DNA of 6,692 nucleotides from Azoarcus sp. (GTDB lineage Bacteria > Pseudomonadota > Gammaproteobacteria > Burkholderiales > Rhodocyclaceae): NCBI GenBank assembly GCA_031268685.1, contig JAIRWW010000005.1, positions 1-6,692 on the forward strand. The letters run 5' to 3'. A model generated the notes under the pieces. That model saw only the letters and a program-made list of their open reading frames with translations, did no database searches and was not told the origin of the DNA. Both the position numbers and the translations under genes were made by a program. Below, one piece after another: positions 1-6,692 of this stretch. The first letter of the stretch is position 1; each line of letters begins with the position of its first letter.

Positions 1-2651
1 GGCTCGCGCAGCGCGGCGGCTTCATCGTGCGGGATGCGCGAAGGCCGGTCGTTGAGGCGCTGGCGGTGTTGCAATTGGCGCAGGCTGCGATAGCTGTCGG
101 CGCAAGAGGCGGCGAGGCCGGCGGGGATCAGTCCGAGGTCGGCTGCGATGCCCAGGAGCGCGATATTGCCGAGATTGCTCGTCAGGGCGGGGTGTTCGTG
201 AGCGTGGCCGAGGATCAGGTACTGGATCAGGAATTCGACATCGACGAGGCCGCCCGGATCGTGCTTGAGATCGAACAGCGCGCTCTTGCCCGCATGGGTG
301 GCGCGCATTTTGTCGCGCATGGCGATGACTTCGGCGCGCAGCGCTTGCCGTTCGCGCGGCAGGCGCAGGACTTCGTCGCGGATGCGCTCGAAGGCTTCGC
401 CCAGCGCCGGATCGCCAGCGGTGTAACGGGCGCGGGTCAGGGCCTGGTGTTCCCAGACCCAGGCCGATTCGAGTTGATATTTGCGGAAGGCGGCGAGCGA
501 GCAGGCGACCAGTCCGGATTCGCCGTTGGGGCGCAGTCTCAAGTCCGTGTCGAAAAGGATGCCCGCGGCAGTGCGGCTCGATAGCCATGAACTGGTTCGC
601 TGCGCCAGCCGGGCGTACAACTCGCCCGCTTCGGAAGCCTCGTCGTCATAGAGGAAGATCAGGTCGAGATCGGAGGCATAGCCCAGTTCCTTGCCGCCGA
701 GTTTGCCGTAGCCGACCGCGGCGAACATGGGGGCGTCGCGGTGGCGGTTTTTGATCTTGCGCCAGCACAGCGCAATGGCGAGGCCGACCATGATGTCGGC
801 CAGCATCGACAGGTGGTCGGCGAGTTTTTCCACCGTCAGCAGACCGGCGATGTCCTGGATGAGCAGGCGGAAAACCTGAATGTGATGCCGCTCGCGCATC
901 AAATCCATTTGCCGTTCCATGTCCGGTTCGATGGCATCGAGTTCGGCGGCCAGATCAAGCCTGAAGCGCGGCCAGTCGAGAAGGGCGTCCTGTTCGCCGC
1001 CATCGAGCAGTTCATCGAGCAGGATCGGATGGCGGCACAAATATTGCGCTGCCCAGTGCGATGCGTCGGCAAGGTCGACGACTCGACGCAAGGCTTGCGG
1101 ATATTGTTGCAGCAGGGCGAGATAAGCGCCGCGCCGGGCGATGCTGTCGAGCAGGTCGAGACAGCGCGACAGGGCATCGTCGGCGTTCCGGACGGTCGCG
1201 GCGGTGGCGATCAGGCGGGGCATCAGGGCGTCGAGCCGGGCGCGGATGTTCTCCGGAAGCTGGCGGTAGCGCGCGCCCATGCGCAGGGCGGCCAGCCGCG
1301 CGGCGGCGGCGTCCGGGTCGTGGTAGCCGAGCCTGGCCAGTGTGGCGGCGGTTTCGCTGGCATCGGCGATGTTTTGCCAGACGCCCGCGATTTTTTGCGG
1401 GTCGTCGTCCTGATCGTCCGGTTCGCCGAATACGGCTTCAAAGTGACGGCTGACGGCGGCGCGGTGGCGATCGAGCGCGCCGAGCAGTGCGGGGTAGCCG
1501 GCAAAGCCCATGGCTTCCGCGATCAGAGCTTGATCGCCGCTGTTTGTGGGCAGGTCGTGGGTCTGGGCGTCGTCGAGGTATTGCAGCCGATGTTCGAGCC
1601 GCCGCAGGAATACATAGGCTGCGCTGAGTTCTTCGACGGCCTCGGCCTTGAGAATACCGCGTTCGGCGAGGCGCTCCAGCACCTGAAGGGTAGGGCGCAT
1701 CTGCAAGGCTTGATCGCGCCCGCCGCGAATGAGCTGGAACACTTGGGCGATGAATTCGATTTCGCGGATGCCGCCGGGGCCGAGCTTGATGTTGTTGGCG
1801 CGCTCGCGGCGAGCCACTTCGCGCCGGATTTGGGCGTGAAGTTCGCGCATGGCGCCGATCGCGCCGAAGTCGAGATATTTGCGGAATACGAAGGGGCGGA
1901 CGATAGCCTGTAGCGCTTCCGTCTTCACGCCGATGAGGGGACGGGCCTTGATCCAGGCATAGCGTTCCCATTCCCGCCCCTGAGTAACGAAATAGTTTTC
2001 GAGCATATCCAGGCTCGCCGCCAGCGGGCCGGAATCGCCGTTGGGCCGCAAGCGCATGTCGACGCGAAAGACTTGTCCGTTTTCCGTGACTTCGGCCAGC
2101 GCGGCGATGAGCTGCTTGCCCAGACGCTCGAAGAACTCGAAATTGCTGAGAGACTTGGGGCCGTCGGTGTCGCCTTCTTCGGGGTAGATGAAAATCAGGT
2201 CGATGTCGGAACTGACATTAAGCTCGCGCCCGCCCAGCTTGCCCATGCCGATGACGAGTAGCGCTTGTTCCGCCCCGTCCGGCGAGCGCGGCATGCCATA
2301 GCGCGCCGCCAATGCTGAACGTAATATGTCGTGGGCGTGGGCGATGGCGGTTTCGGCGAGCGTGGTCATTGTCTCGGTGACTTCGGCTAGATCGGCCAGC
2401 CCGCCGAGGTCGCGCACAATCAAGTGGCACAACACCCAGGCGCGCAGGTGGCGCAGGGCAGGGCGCAGGCTGGTTTCGTCGCTGCCATGGCGGGCGATGA
2501 AAGCGCGCATGGCCTCGCCGTCGAGCTTGCGCGCCAAGCCTTCGGCCAGGCATTCGGCCAGCCATGGACGGCTGGCAAGCATTCTCTGCAAGAACCGTGA
2601 CTGAGGCATGGCGCGAGCGATTATTTCTGGTACGGCGGGGTCGGGCAGCAT
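1..2651 (-). CDS. glnE: Bifunctional glutamine synthetase adenylyltransferase / adenylyl-removing enzyme, 3' end cut by window edge
   Basis: This cytosolic enzyme adds AMP to, and phosphorolytically removes it from, a tyrosine of each glutamine synthetase (GlnA) subunit. It is steered by PII protein and glutamine, so it switches glutamine synthetase off when nitrogen is plentiful. Reading from 2651, 883 residues are visible and the frame is open to the edge. By comparison with the 946-residue E. coli protein, about 20-25 C-terminal residues should be missing. Two homologous halves are plain. The N-terminal (adenylyl-removing) nucleotidyltransferase has GMGKLGGRELNVSSDIDLIF at about 135-154, with metal-binding D149/D151, then RVDMRLRPNGD at 196-206 and GPGGIREIEF at 291-300. 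The C-terminal (adenylylating) half has GYGKLGGKELGYASDLDL at about 647-664, with D661/D663, then DLRLRPNGE at 703-711 and DPGGLVDVEF at 798-807. These aspartates match E. coli D173/D175 and D701/D703, so both active sites look intact. The 2651 start is preferred over an ATG at 2609 because a GGAAG ribosome binding site lies 8 nt upstream. The gene is divergent from the yhdP-like gene. Confidence 0.96.
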   Translation of the reverse strand, partial: MLPDPAVPEIIARAMPQSRFLQRMLASRPWLAECLAEGLARKLDGEAMRAFIARHGSDETSLRPALRHLRAWVLCHLIVRDLGGLADLAEVTETMTTLAETAIAHAHDILRSALAARYGMPRSPDGAEQALLVIGMGKLGGRELNVSSDIDLIFIYPEEGDTDGPKSLSNFEFFERLGKQLIAALAEVTENGQVFRVDMRLRPNGDSGPLAASLDMLENYFVTQGREWERYAWIKARPLIGVKTEALQAIVRPFVFRKYLDFGAIGAMRELHAQIRREVARRERANNIKLGPGGIREIEFIAQVFQLIRGGRDQALQMRPTLQVLERLAERGILKAEAVEELSAAYVFLRRLEHRLQYLDDAQTHDLPTNSGDQALIAEAMGFAGYPALLGALDRHRAAVSRHFEAVFGEPDDQDDDPQKIAGVWQNIADASETAATLARLGYHDPDAAAARLAALRMGARYRQLPENIRARLDALMPRLIATAATVRNADDALSRCLDLLDSIARRGAYLALLQQYPQALRRVVDLADASHWAAQYLCRHPILLDELLDGGEQDALLDWPRFRLDLAAELDAIEPDMERQMDLMRERHHIQVFRLLIQDIAGLLTVEKLADHLSMLADIMVGLAIALCWRKIKNRHRDAPMFAAVGYGKLGGKELGYASDLDLIFLYDDEASEAGELYARLAQRTSSWLSSRTAAGILFDTDLRLRPNGESGLVACSLAAFRKYQLESAWVWEHQALTRARYTAGDPALGEAFERIRDEVLRLPRERQALRAEVIAMRDKMRATHAGKSALFDLKHDPGGLVDVEFLIQYLILGHAHEHPALTSNLGNIALLGIAADLGLIPAGLAASCADSYRSLRQLQHRQRLNDRPSRIPHDEAAALRE

Positions 2652-2664
2652 CGGGAAGGCTTCC
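2652..2664 (-). promoter_or_regulatory. Ribosome binding site that decides the glnE start
   Basis: On the minus strand GGAAG (plus-strand 2660-2664) stands 8 nt before the ATG at 2649-2651. The next in-frame ATG, at 2607-2609, has no purine-rich element at a proper distance. The motif is half of a near-palindrome, GGAAG-G-CTTCC (2654-2664). In RNA its one-base centre is too tight for a full hairpin, so its symmetry may be chance. Confidence 0.5.
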
Positions 2665-2699
2665 AGCGTTGATAGAATGAATAGCTTTTGGTGGTTGGT

Positions 2700-2719
2700 G
2701 CATCGATTTTTGTCGATGC
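2700..2719. repeat. Perfect 7-bp inverted repeat with T-rich loop
   Basis: The plus strand reads GCATCGA-TTTTTG-TCGATGC: two perfectly complementary 7-base arms around a 6-base loop. Its right edge lies 49 nt before the glnE start and 125 nt before the yhdP-like start. It sits where transcription begins outward in both directions, and it is not followed by a U-run outside the stem, so a terminator role is unlikely. It could be an operator for a dimeric regulator or a leader hairpin in the glnE transcript. No regulator can be named from the sequence. Confidence 0.5.
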
Positions 2720-2724
2720 GTTGT

Positions 2725-2738
2725 TGGGCGCTTGCCCA
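2725..2738. repeat. Small GC-rich inverted repeat, TGGGC-GCTT-GCCCA
   Basis: Two complementary 5-base arms flank a 4-base loop, only 5 bp from the 7-bp inverted repeat at 2700-2719. In GC-rich DNA a stem this short can arise by chance. It is listed because the two elements stand side by side in the divergent promoter spacer. Confidence 0.3.
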
Positions 2739-2843
2739 GAGCTTGGAGATGGTGGCGGTTTCTCATTGTAGCTGTGTAGCCGGGCCGGGCCGCACGGTGT
2801 GCATTTACTATGTCGCGCTTCGGAGAATGCGGGCTTTGTGTGG

Positions 2844-5800
2844 ATGGCTAATATGAATGCCGGTTTGTCCTACCCTGCGGAAGAACCCGCGGGCGTCCTG
2901 AAGCGGGCCGCCCGGCAGCGGTTCGCGCTGCGGCGCTGTGCTCGCGGGCTGGGGTATCTGTTTTTGGCAGCCTGCATCCTGTGCATTGGCGGCTTCGCCG
3001 TGGCGCGTATCTGGCTTTTCCCCTGGCTTGGCGAGCATCGGGAGTGGGTCGCCGCCGAACTTTCCAAAGCGAGCGGCGTGCCGGTGAGTATCGACAGCCT
3101 GGACGTGGATTGGCTTGGCCCGCGGCCAAGGCTGCGCCTGGGCGGCCTGACGATGAATGTTGGCGAACGCTCGGTATTGCGGCTGGAGCGGGTCGAAGCC
3201 ACTGTGGCATGGATGTCGCTGCTGCGTTGGATGCCATATTTTCACGACCTGGAAATCGTCGGCCCTGCTGTCGAACTGGGGCGCGGCAAAGATGGCGTTT
3301 TCACCGTGGCTGGCATGCGCATCGAGCCGCGCGCCGAGGGCGGCGACCCTCTCGCCTGGCTGTTCGAGCAGTCCCGCATCGTGGTGCGCGATGCCGCCCT
3401 GGTCTGGACCGACGAATTGCGCGGCGCACCGCCGCTGCGTCTGGACAATGCCCAGTTCGTTTTTGACCGCGGCCTTGTCCGGCATCGCTTTGAACTCAAG
3501 GCGCACCCGCCTGCCGGTCTGGCGTCGGCGCTCGATGTCACCGGAGAAGTGAGCCATTACGGCGCTGGTGCGCTGGCGGAAATTTCCGGACATCTTCAAG
3601 TGGGGCTGGAAGGCGCCGACCTCGGCGGCTGGTCTGCGTGGGTGGATTATCCATTTCCCTGCAAAGGCCGCGGCAGCGTGCGTCTGTGGCTCGACAGCGA
3701 TGGCGGCGGCACGAGCAGCGCCAGCGCGGATCTCAGCCTGAACGACGTCGAAACCACGCTGGCTCCCGGCTTGCCGCCGTTGCGGCTCAGCCGTCTCGGC
3801 GGGCGCCTGCAATTGCATCGCATGCCCGATGGCATCGGATTCGGAGCGCGCAGCCTGTGGCTGGTCACGGGAGACGGCAAGACGCTCAATCCGATGGATT
3901 TCGATGTCCACCTGCGCCATGGCGAAGATGCGGCGCTTATCGGGGGCACTTTTTCGGCGACGCCGCTTGATTTGACCGTGCTCGCTGGTCTGGCCGGATA
4001 CCTGCCGCTCGGCGAGAACGTGAACACATATCTGGCCGGATTCGTTCCCAGGGGAAATGTGCGGGAACTTGAGCTGAACTGGGAAGGCGATGCTTCCGCG
4101 CCGCAGACATGGTCGCTGAAGGCAAACTTCGAGAACATCGGCCTTGCCGCTCAGGGCATCGTCCCTGGCATGGACGGAATATCCGGATGGGTCGAGGGCG
4201 ACGAACGGGAAGGGCGTTTCATGCTTTCCAGCCGCGATGCCAGCGTCGACCTGCCCAGGGTATTCGAGAATTCTCGCATTGCGTTCGCCAGCCTGGAAGC
4301 CAAGGGCGGATGGCGTCGTGAGGACGGACGGCTGGAAATAATGTTGGACGATGCAAGCTTCGCCAACGACGACGCGGCGGGCGCAGTATCCGGCCGTTAC
4401 TGGCCTGTGAACGGAGGAGGCCCCGGCGAAATCGACCTTAGCGGCAAACTGACGCGGGCCGAAGGCGGGGCTGTGTGGCGCTACATTCCTCTCATCGCTG
4501 GCCAGAACGTTTACGGCTGGATAAAAAATTCCATCCTGCAAGCCGACGTGTCTGGCGCGAAAGTGGAGCTAAAGGGGCCGCTGCGCGATTTTCCATTTCG
4601 GAACGGGCAGGGAAAATTCCTGGTGACTGTCGAAGTCAACAATGGCCGTCTCGCTTATGCCGCTGGCTGGCCGGCGGCGGAAGACATCGGAGGCGAACTG
4701 CGTTTCGAGGGAGCGGGCCTCAACATCGATGCTCGGCAAGGCCGTATTTTCAATACACAACTGAAACCCGTACATGTCCAGATCGCCGATTTCAGCCTTG
4801 GAATCGTATCTATAAAAGGCGTAGCGAAAGGGCCGAGCGGCGATTTCATGCGCTACGTTGCCGAAAGCCCCTTATCTGCGCGTTTACGCGGCTTCCCCGG
4901 GCCATTGCGGGCCGAAGGCGATGGGCAGCTCGAACTCGATCTGGCCATACCGGTGCGCGATCTCGCCGCTACCAAAGTCAACGGCGACTATCGCTTTGCT
5001 AAGAATCGCGTTCATCTGGGCGACAGTGGGCTGGTGCTGGAATCCGCCGCAGGCGGCCTGAACTTCACTGACAAAACCTTGAATATTCCTGCCCTTCGGG
5101 GCCAGCTGCTCGGTGCGCCGTTCAAGCTTGAAGGAAAGACGAGAGATGGCGTACTCGAATTGCGCGCGCAGGGGCAGGCCGAGGCTGTGGCGGCCCGCAA
5201 ATCCATGGGCTGGCCGCTTTTGGGCTGGCTCGGTGGAACGACGGACTGGCAGGCAGAACTCGTTTTCGGTAAAGATGATAACCGCATTGTCGTGCAATCC
5301 GGCCTCAGGGGATTGCATTCGCGCTTGCCCGCGCCTTTTGCCAAAGAAGCTGCCGATGTTTTGCCTCTGACAATCGAAGCGGTTTTCCCGGTAGCGGACA
5401 AGCCGCTGCGGCTCACGGCAAAACTGAGCGGCTGGCTGGATGCCCAGTTCGAGCAAAATGCCGATGGCGTCTTGCGCGGCGGAGTCGGCCTGAATCAGGC
5501 AGCAGTACTGCCCAAGGCTGGCATCGATGTCGCGGCTTCTCTGGACATGCTGGATATAGATGCCTGGCAATGGTCTTTGAACGGCGATGGCGGCGATAGT
5601 AGCGGCGATGGCGGTGGAAGCATGGCGCTGCCTTTGGCGAATGTCGCGCTCGAAACCAAACGTCTGCGCGTTTTTGGCCGCGCATTCAACAACCTGAAAC
5701 TTCGTGCTCAGTTCGGCGATGACGGCTGGAGAGCCGATCTGGACAGCGTCGAGGCGCAGGGCAGGATCGACTGGCGGCGGGACGGCGAAGGTATGTTGAA

Positions 5801-6692
5801 GGCGCGTTTGCACCGTCTGGCCTTGACGGACGATGACGGCGGGAAAGGCGGGAACAACGATGCGCCGCCTCGGCATTTACCCGGCCTGGATGTGCGGGCG
5901 GAGCGATTCGCCATTGCCGGCCACGAACTGGGCCAACTGGAAGTGCGGGCATCCAATCAGGATGGCGGTTGGCGGCTGGACAGCTTTGCCATGTACCGCC
6001 CCGAGACGCAATTGACCGGCAGCGGCTCCTGGCGGCCCGTCGAGCGGAACAGCAAGTTCGACTTCACCCTCACGACCGCCGATGTCGGCGCTTTCGCGGG
6101 CGCAATTGGATATTCCGGCATCGTGCGTGGTGGAAAAGCAAAGCTCGCCGGGCAGCTGGAATGGAAAGGTACGCCAACCGATATCGACTATCCGACGCTT
6201 TCCGGCCTGCTTGAGCTTGGTGTCGAAGATGGCCGTTTCGAGCGCCTGGAACCTGGCGTCGGGCGGCTGCTTGGCATTCTCAGCCTGCAAGCCCTGCCGC
6301 GCAGGGCTACGCTCGATTTCCGCGATGTATTTTCCGATGGTTTCGTGTTTTCCAGCATTGCCGGCAAGGTTGCGGTATCCAATGGCGTAATGCGCACAGA
6401 CAACATCGAAATCGTTGGCCCGGCGGCGCGCGTGCTGATGAAAGGCCAGGCCGACATCGCCGCCGAAACCCAGGACTTGAGGGTAACTGTACGCCCCACC
6501 TTGACCGAGTCGGTTGCCATCGGCGCCGCCGTGGTCAACCCGGCGGCGGGCGCTGTGGCTTATCTGGCGCAAAAGGCTTTGGGCGATCCTATCGAAAAAA
6601 TGTTTTCGTATGACTATTCGGTTACTGGCAATTGGGTCGAGCCGGTCGTCACCAAGGTAGGGTTATCGTCGGACAAGCGCGCGAAAGTAGGG
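2844..6692 (+). CDS. yhdP: YhdP-family AsmA-like inner-membrane-anchored periplasmic protein, 3' end cut by window edge
   Basis: YhdP-type proteins span from the inner membrane across the periplasm. In E. coli, YhdP, TamB and YdbH share an essential role in moving phospholipids to the outer membrane through a long beta-sheet groove. From 2844, 1283 residues are open to the edge; E. coli YhdP has about 1266, so little should be missing. A basic N-terminus (KRAARQR, RR) precedes one membrane segment at about residues 35-59 (GLGYLFLAACILCIGG), so the rest should be periplasmic. The opening after the membrane segment (VSIDSLDVDW, about 80-90) is typical of AsmA-like proteins. The middle is repetitive beta-strand sequence like the DUF3971/YhdP region. 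The C-terminal portion, about 1060-1270, resembles the AsmA_2 region, with an Ala/Val-rich helix at about 1223-1244 and YDYSVTGNW near the end. C273 is the only cysteine seen outside the membrane anchor. Two Gly/Asp-rich loops lie at 913-926 and 996-1009. The start is uncertain: ATG 2844, ATG 2853 and GTG 2838 are all in frame, and only the GTG has GGAGAA at good spacing. Confidence 0.9.
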   Translation, partial: MANMNAGLSYPAEEPAGVLKRAARQRFALRRCARGLGYLFLAACILCIGGFAVARIWLFPWLGEHREWVAAELSKASGVPVSIDSLDVDWLGPRPRLRLGGLTMNVGERSVLRLERVEATVAWMSLLRWMPYFHDLEIVGPAVELGRGKDGVFTVAGMRIEPRAEGGDPLAWLFEQSRIVVRDAALVWTDELRGAPPLRLDNAQFVFDRGLVRHRFELKAHPPAGLASALDVTGEVSHYGAGALAEISGHLQVGLEGADLGGWSAWVDYPFPCKGRGSVRLWLDSDGGGTSSASADLSLNDVETTLAPGLPPLRLSRLGGRLQLHRMPDGIGFGARSLWLVTGDGKTLNPMDFDVHLRHGEDAALIGGTFSATPLDLTVLAGLAGYLPLGENVNTYLAGFVPRGNVRELELNWEGDASAPQTWSLKANFENIGLAAQGIVPGMDGISGWVEGDEREGRFMLSSRDASVDLPRVFENSRIAFASLEAKGGWRREDGRLEIMLDDASFANDDAAGAVSGRYWPVNGGGPGEIDLSGKLTRAEGGAVWRYIPLIAGQNVYGWIKNSILQADVSGAKVELKGPLRDFPFRNGQGKFLVTVEVNNGRLAYAAGWPAAEDIGGELRFEGAGLNIDARQGRIFNTQLKPVHVQIADFSLGIVSIKGVAKGPSGDFMRYVAESPLSARLRGFPGPLRAEGDGQLELDLAIPVRDLAATKVNGDYRFAKNRVHLGDSGLVLESAAGGLNFTDKTLNIPALRGQLLGAPFKLEGKTRDGVLELRAQGQAEAVAARKSMGWPLLGWLGGTTDWQAELVFGKDDNRIVVQSGLRGLHSRLPAPFAKEAADVLPLTIEAVFPVADKPLRLTAKLSGWLDAQFEQNADGVLRGGVGLNQAAVLPKAGIDVAASLDMLDIDAWQWSLNGDGGDSSGDGGGSMALPLANVALETKRLRVFGRAFNNLKLRAQFGDDGWRADLDSVEAQGRIDWRRDGEGMLKARLHRLALTDDDGGKGGNNDAPPRHLPGLDVRAERFAIAGHELGQLEVRASNQDGGWRLDSFAMYRPETQLTGSGSWRPVERNSKFDFTLTTADVGAFAGAIGYSGIVRGGKAKLAGQLEWKGTPTDIDYPTLSGLLELGVEDGRFERLEPGVGRLLGILSLQALPRRATLDFRDVFSDGFVFSSIAGKVAVSNGVMRTDNIEIVGPAARVLMKGQADIAAETQDLRVTVRPTLTESVAIGAAVVNPAAGAVAYLAQKALGDPIEKMFSYDYSVTGNWVEPVVTKVGLSSDKRAKVG
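5582..5614 (+). repeat. In-frame 12-bp direct repeat coding a Gly/Asp-rich linker
   Basis: CGGCGATGGCGG occurs at 5582-5593 and again at 5603-5614, 21 nt (seven codons) apart, so both copies are read in the same frame of the YhdP-like protein. Together with the bases between, they encode NGDGGDSSGDGGGS at residues 913-926. The arrangement suggests local duplication or slippage in a surface loop that tolerates length change. It is not a mobile element. Confidence 0.6.

Larger units (their letters stand above)
2652..2843. promoter_or_regulatory. Divergent intergenic spacer between glnE and the yhdP-like gene
   Basis: This is the only non-coding stretch in the window. It lies between the start codons of two outward-facing genes, so it must contain both promoters and both 5' leaders, unless one is read from a promoter inside the other gene. 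It is richer in A and T than its surroundings from about 2665 to 2720. It holds two inverted repeats (described separately), a GC-rich block CCGGGCCGGGCC at 2780-2791, and a small GCAC-GGT-GTGC symmetry at 2792-2802. By eye there is no pair of -35/-10 boxes with good spacing on either strand. There is also no sigma-54 element of the GG-N10-GC type, although glnE belongs to nitrogen control. It is called regulatory from position, not from a recognised site. Confidence 0.6.

Noticed and set aside
741..1913. 390-codon plus-strand open frame opposite glnE
   Set aside because: It is the aligned antisense shadow of the glnE catalytic region. The minus strand shows intact, conserved GlnE motifs through the same bases.
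2424..2442. TGGCAC on the plus strand, resembling a sigma-54 -24 element
   Set aside because: The required TTGC-type -12 element is absent at the correct spacing, and the site lies inside the glnE coding region.
2218..2766. 182-codon minus-strand open frame overlapping the glnE 5' end and the spacer
   Set aside because: It is out of frame with glnE, Arg/Pro/His-rich, and overlaps the conserved first nucleotidyltransferase domain.
2743..2811. Possible plus-strand promoter pieces: TTGGAG at 2743-2748, CATTGT at 2764-2769, TACTAT at 2806-2811
   Set aside because: No pair has both good matches and about 17-bp spacing. TTGGAG and CATTGT are 15 bp apart with a poor -10, and TACTAT has no -35 partner.
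2608..2856. 82-codon plus-strand open frame across the divergent spacer
   Set aside because: It has no ribosome binding site at its ATG, no recognisable domain, and overlaps the 5' end of glnE and the yhdP start out of frame. It is probably chance.
2808..4541. 577-codon open frame on the minus strand opposite the yhdP-like gene
   Set aside because: It is codon-aligned antisense: its stops would need TTA, CTA or TCA codons in the sense gene, which are rare in GC-rich DNA. Its product is low-complexity and resembles no family, while the plus strand encodes a clear YhdP protein.
4884..6572. Two further long minus-strand open frames (330 and 231 codons) under the yhdP-like gene
   Set aside because: They lie in the same codon-aligned antisense register, separated by one stop, with no recognisable domain or credible ribosome binding site.

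Overview
The window is ordinary chromosomal core-gene DNA from a GC-rich proteobacterium, most likely a betaproteobacterium (Rhodocyclales or Nitrosomonadales type). This rests on codon use, the character of the two proteins, and the recalled head-to-head glnE/yhdP arrangement of that class; no marker here fixes the genus.

Two large genes fill almost everything and diverge from one intergenic spacer. On the minus strand, positions 1-2651 carry glnE, the bifunctional glutamine synthetase adenylyltransferase/adenylyl-removing enzyme, with its last residues lost beyond the left edge. On the plus strand, positions 2844-6692 carry a YhdP-family (AsmA-like) inner-membrane-anchored periplasmic protein. 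It is open to the right edge and probably lacks only a short C-terminal tail. Both reading frames stay open and in register from start to edge, with no frameshift or internal stop seen.

The 192-bp spacer (2652-2843) must hold the promoters and leaders of both genes. It is locally AT-richer around 2665-2720. It contains a perfect 7-bp inverted repeat with a T/A-rich loop (2700-2719), a second small GC-rich inverted repeat (2725-2738), and a plausible Shine-Dalgarno for glnE. No convincing sigma-70 or sigma-54 promoter can be read by eye.

The two genes serve different processes: nitrogen-responsive covalent control of glutamine synthetase in the cytosol, and phospholipid delivery or envelope integrity in the periplasm. 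Their pairing probably reflects conserved gene order rather than a shared pathway. No tRNA, rRNA, insertion sequence, CRISPR array, phage gene or novel system was found. The long open frames opposite both genes are codon-aligned shadows.
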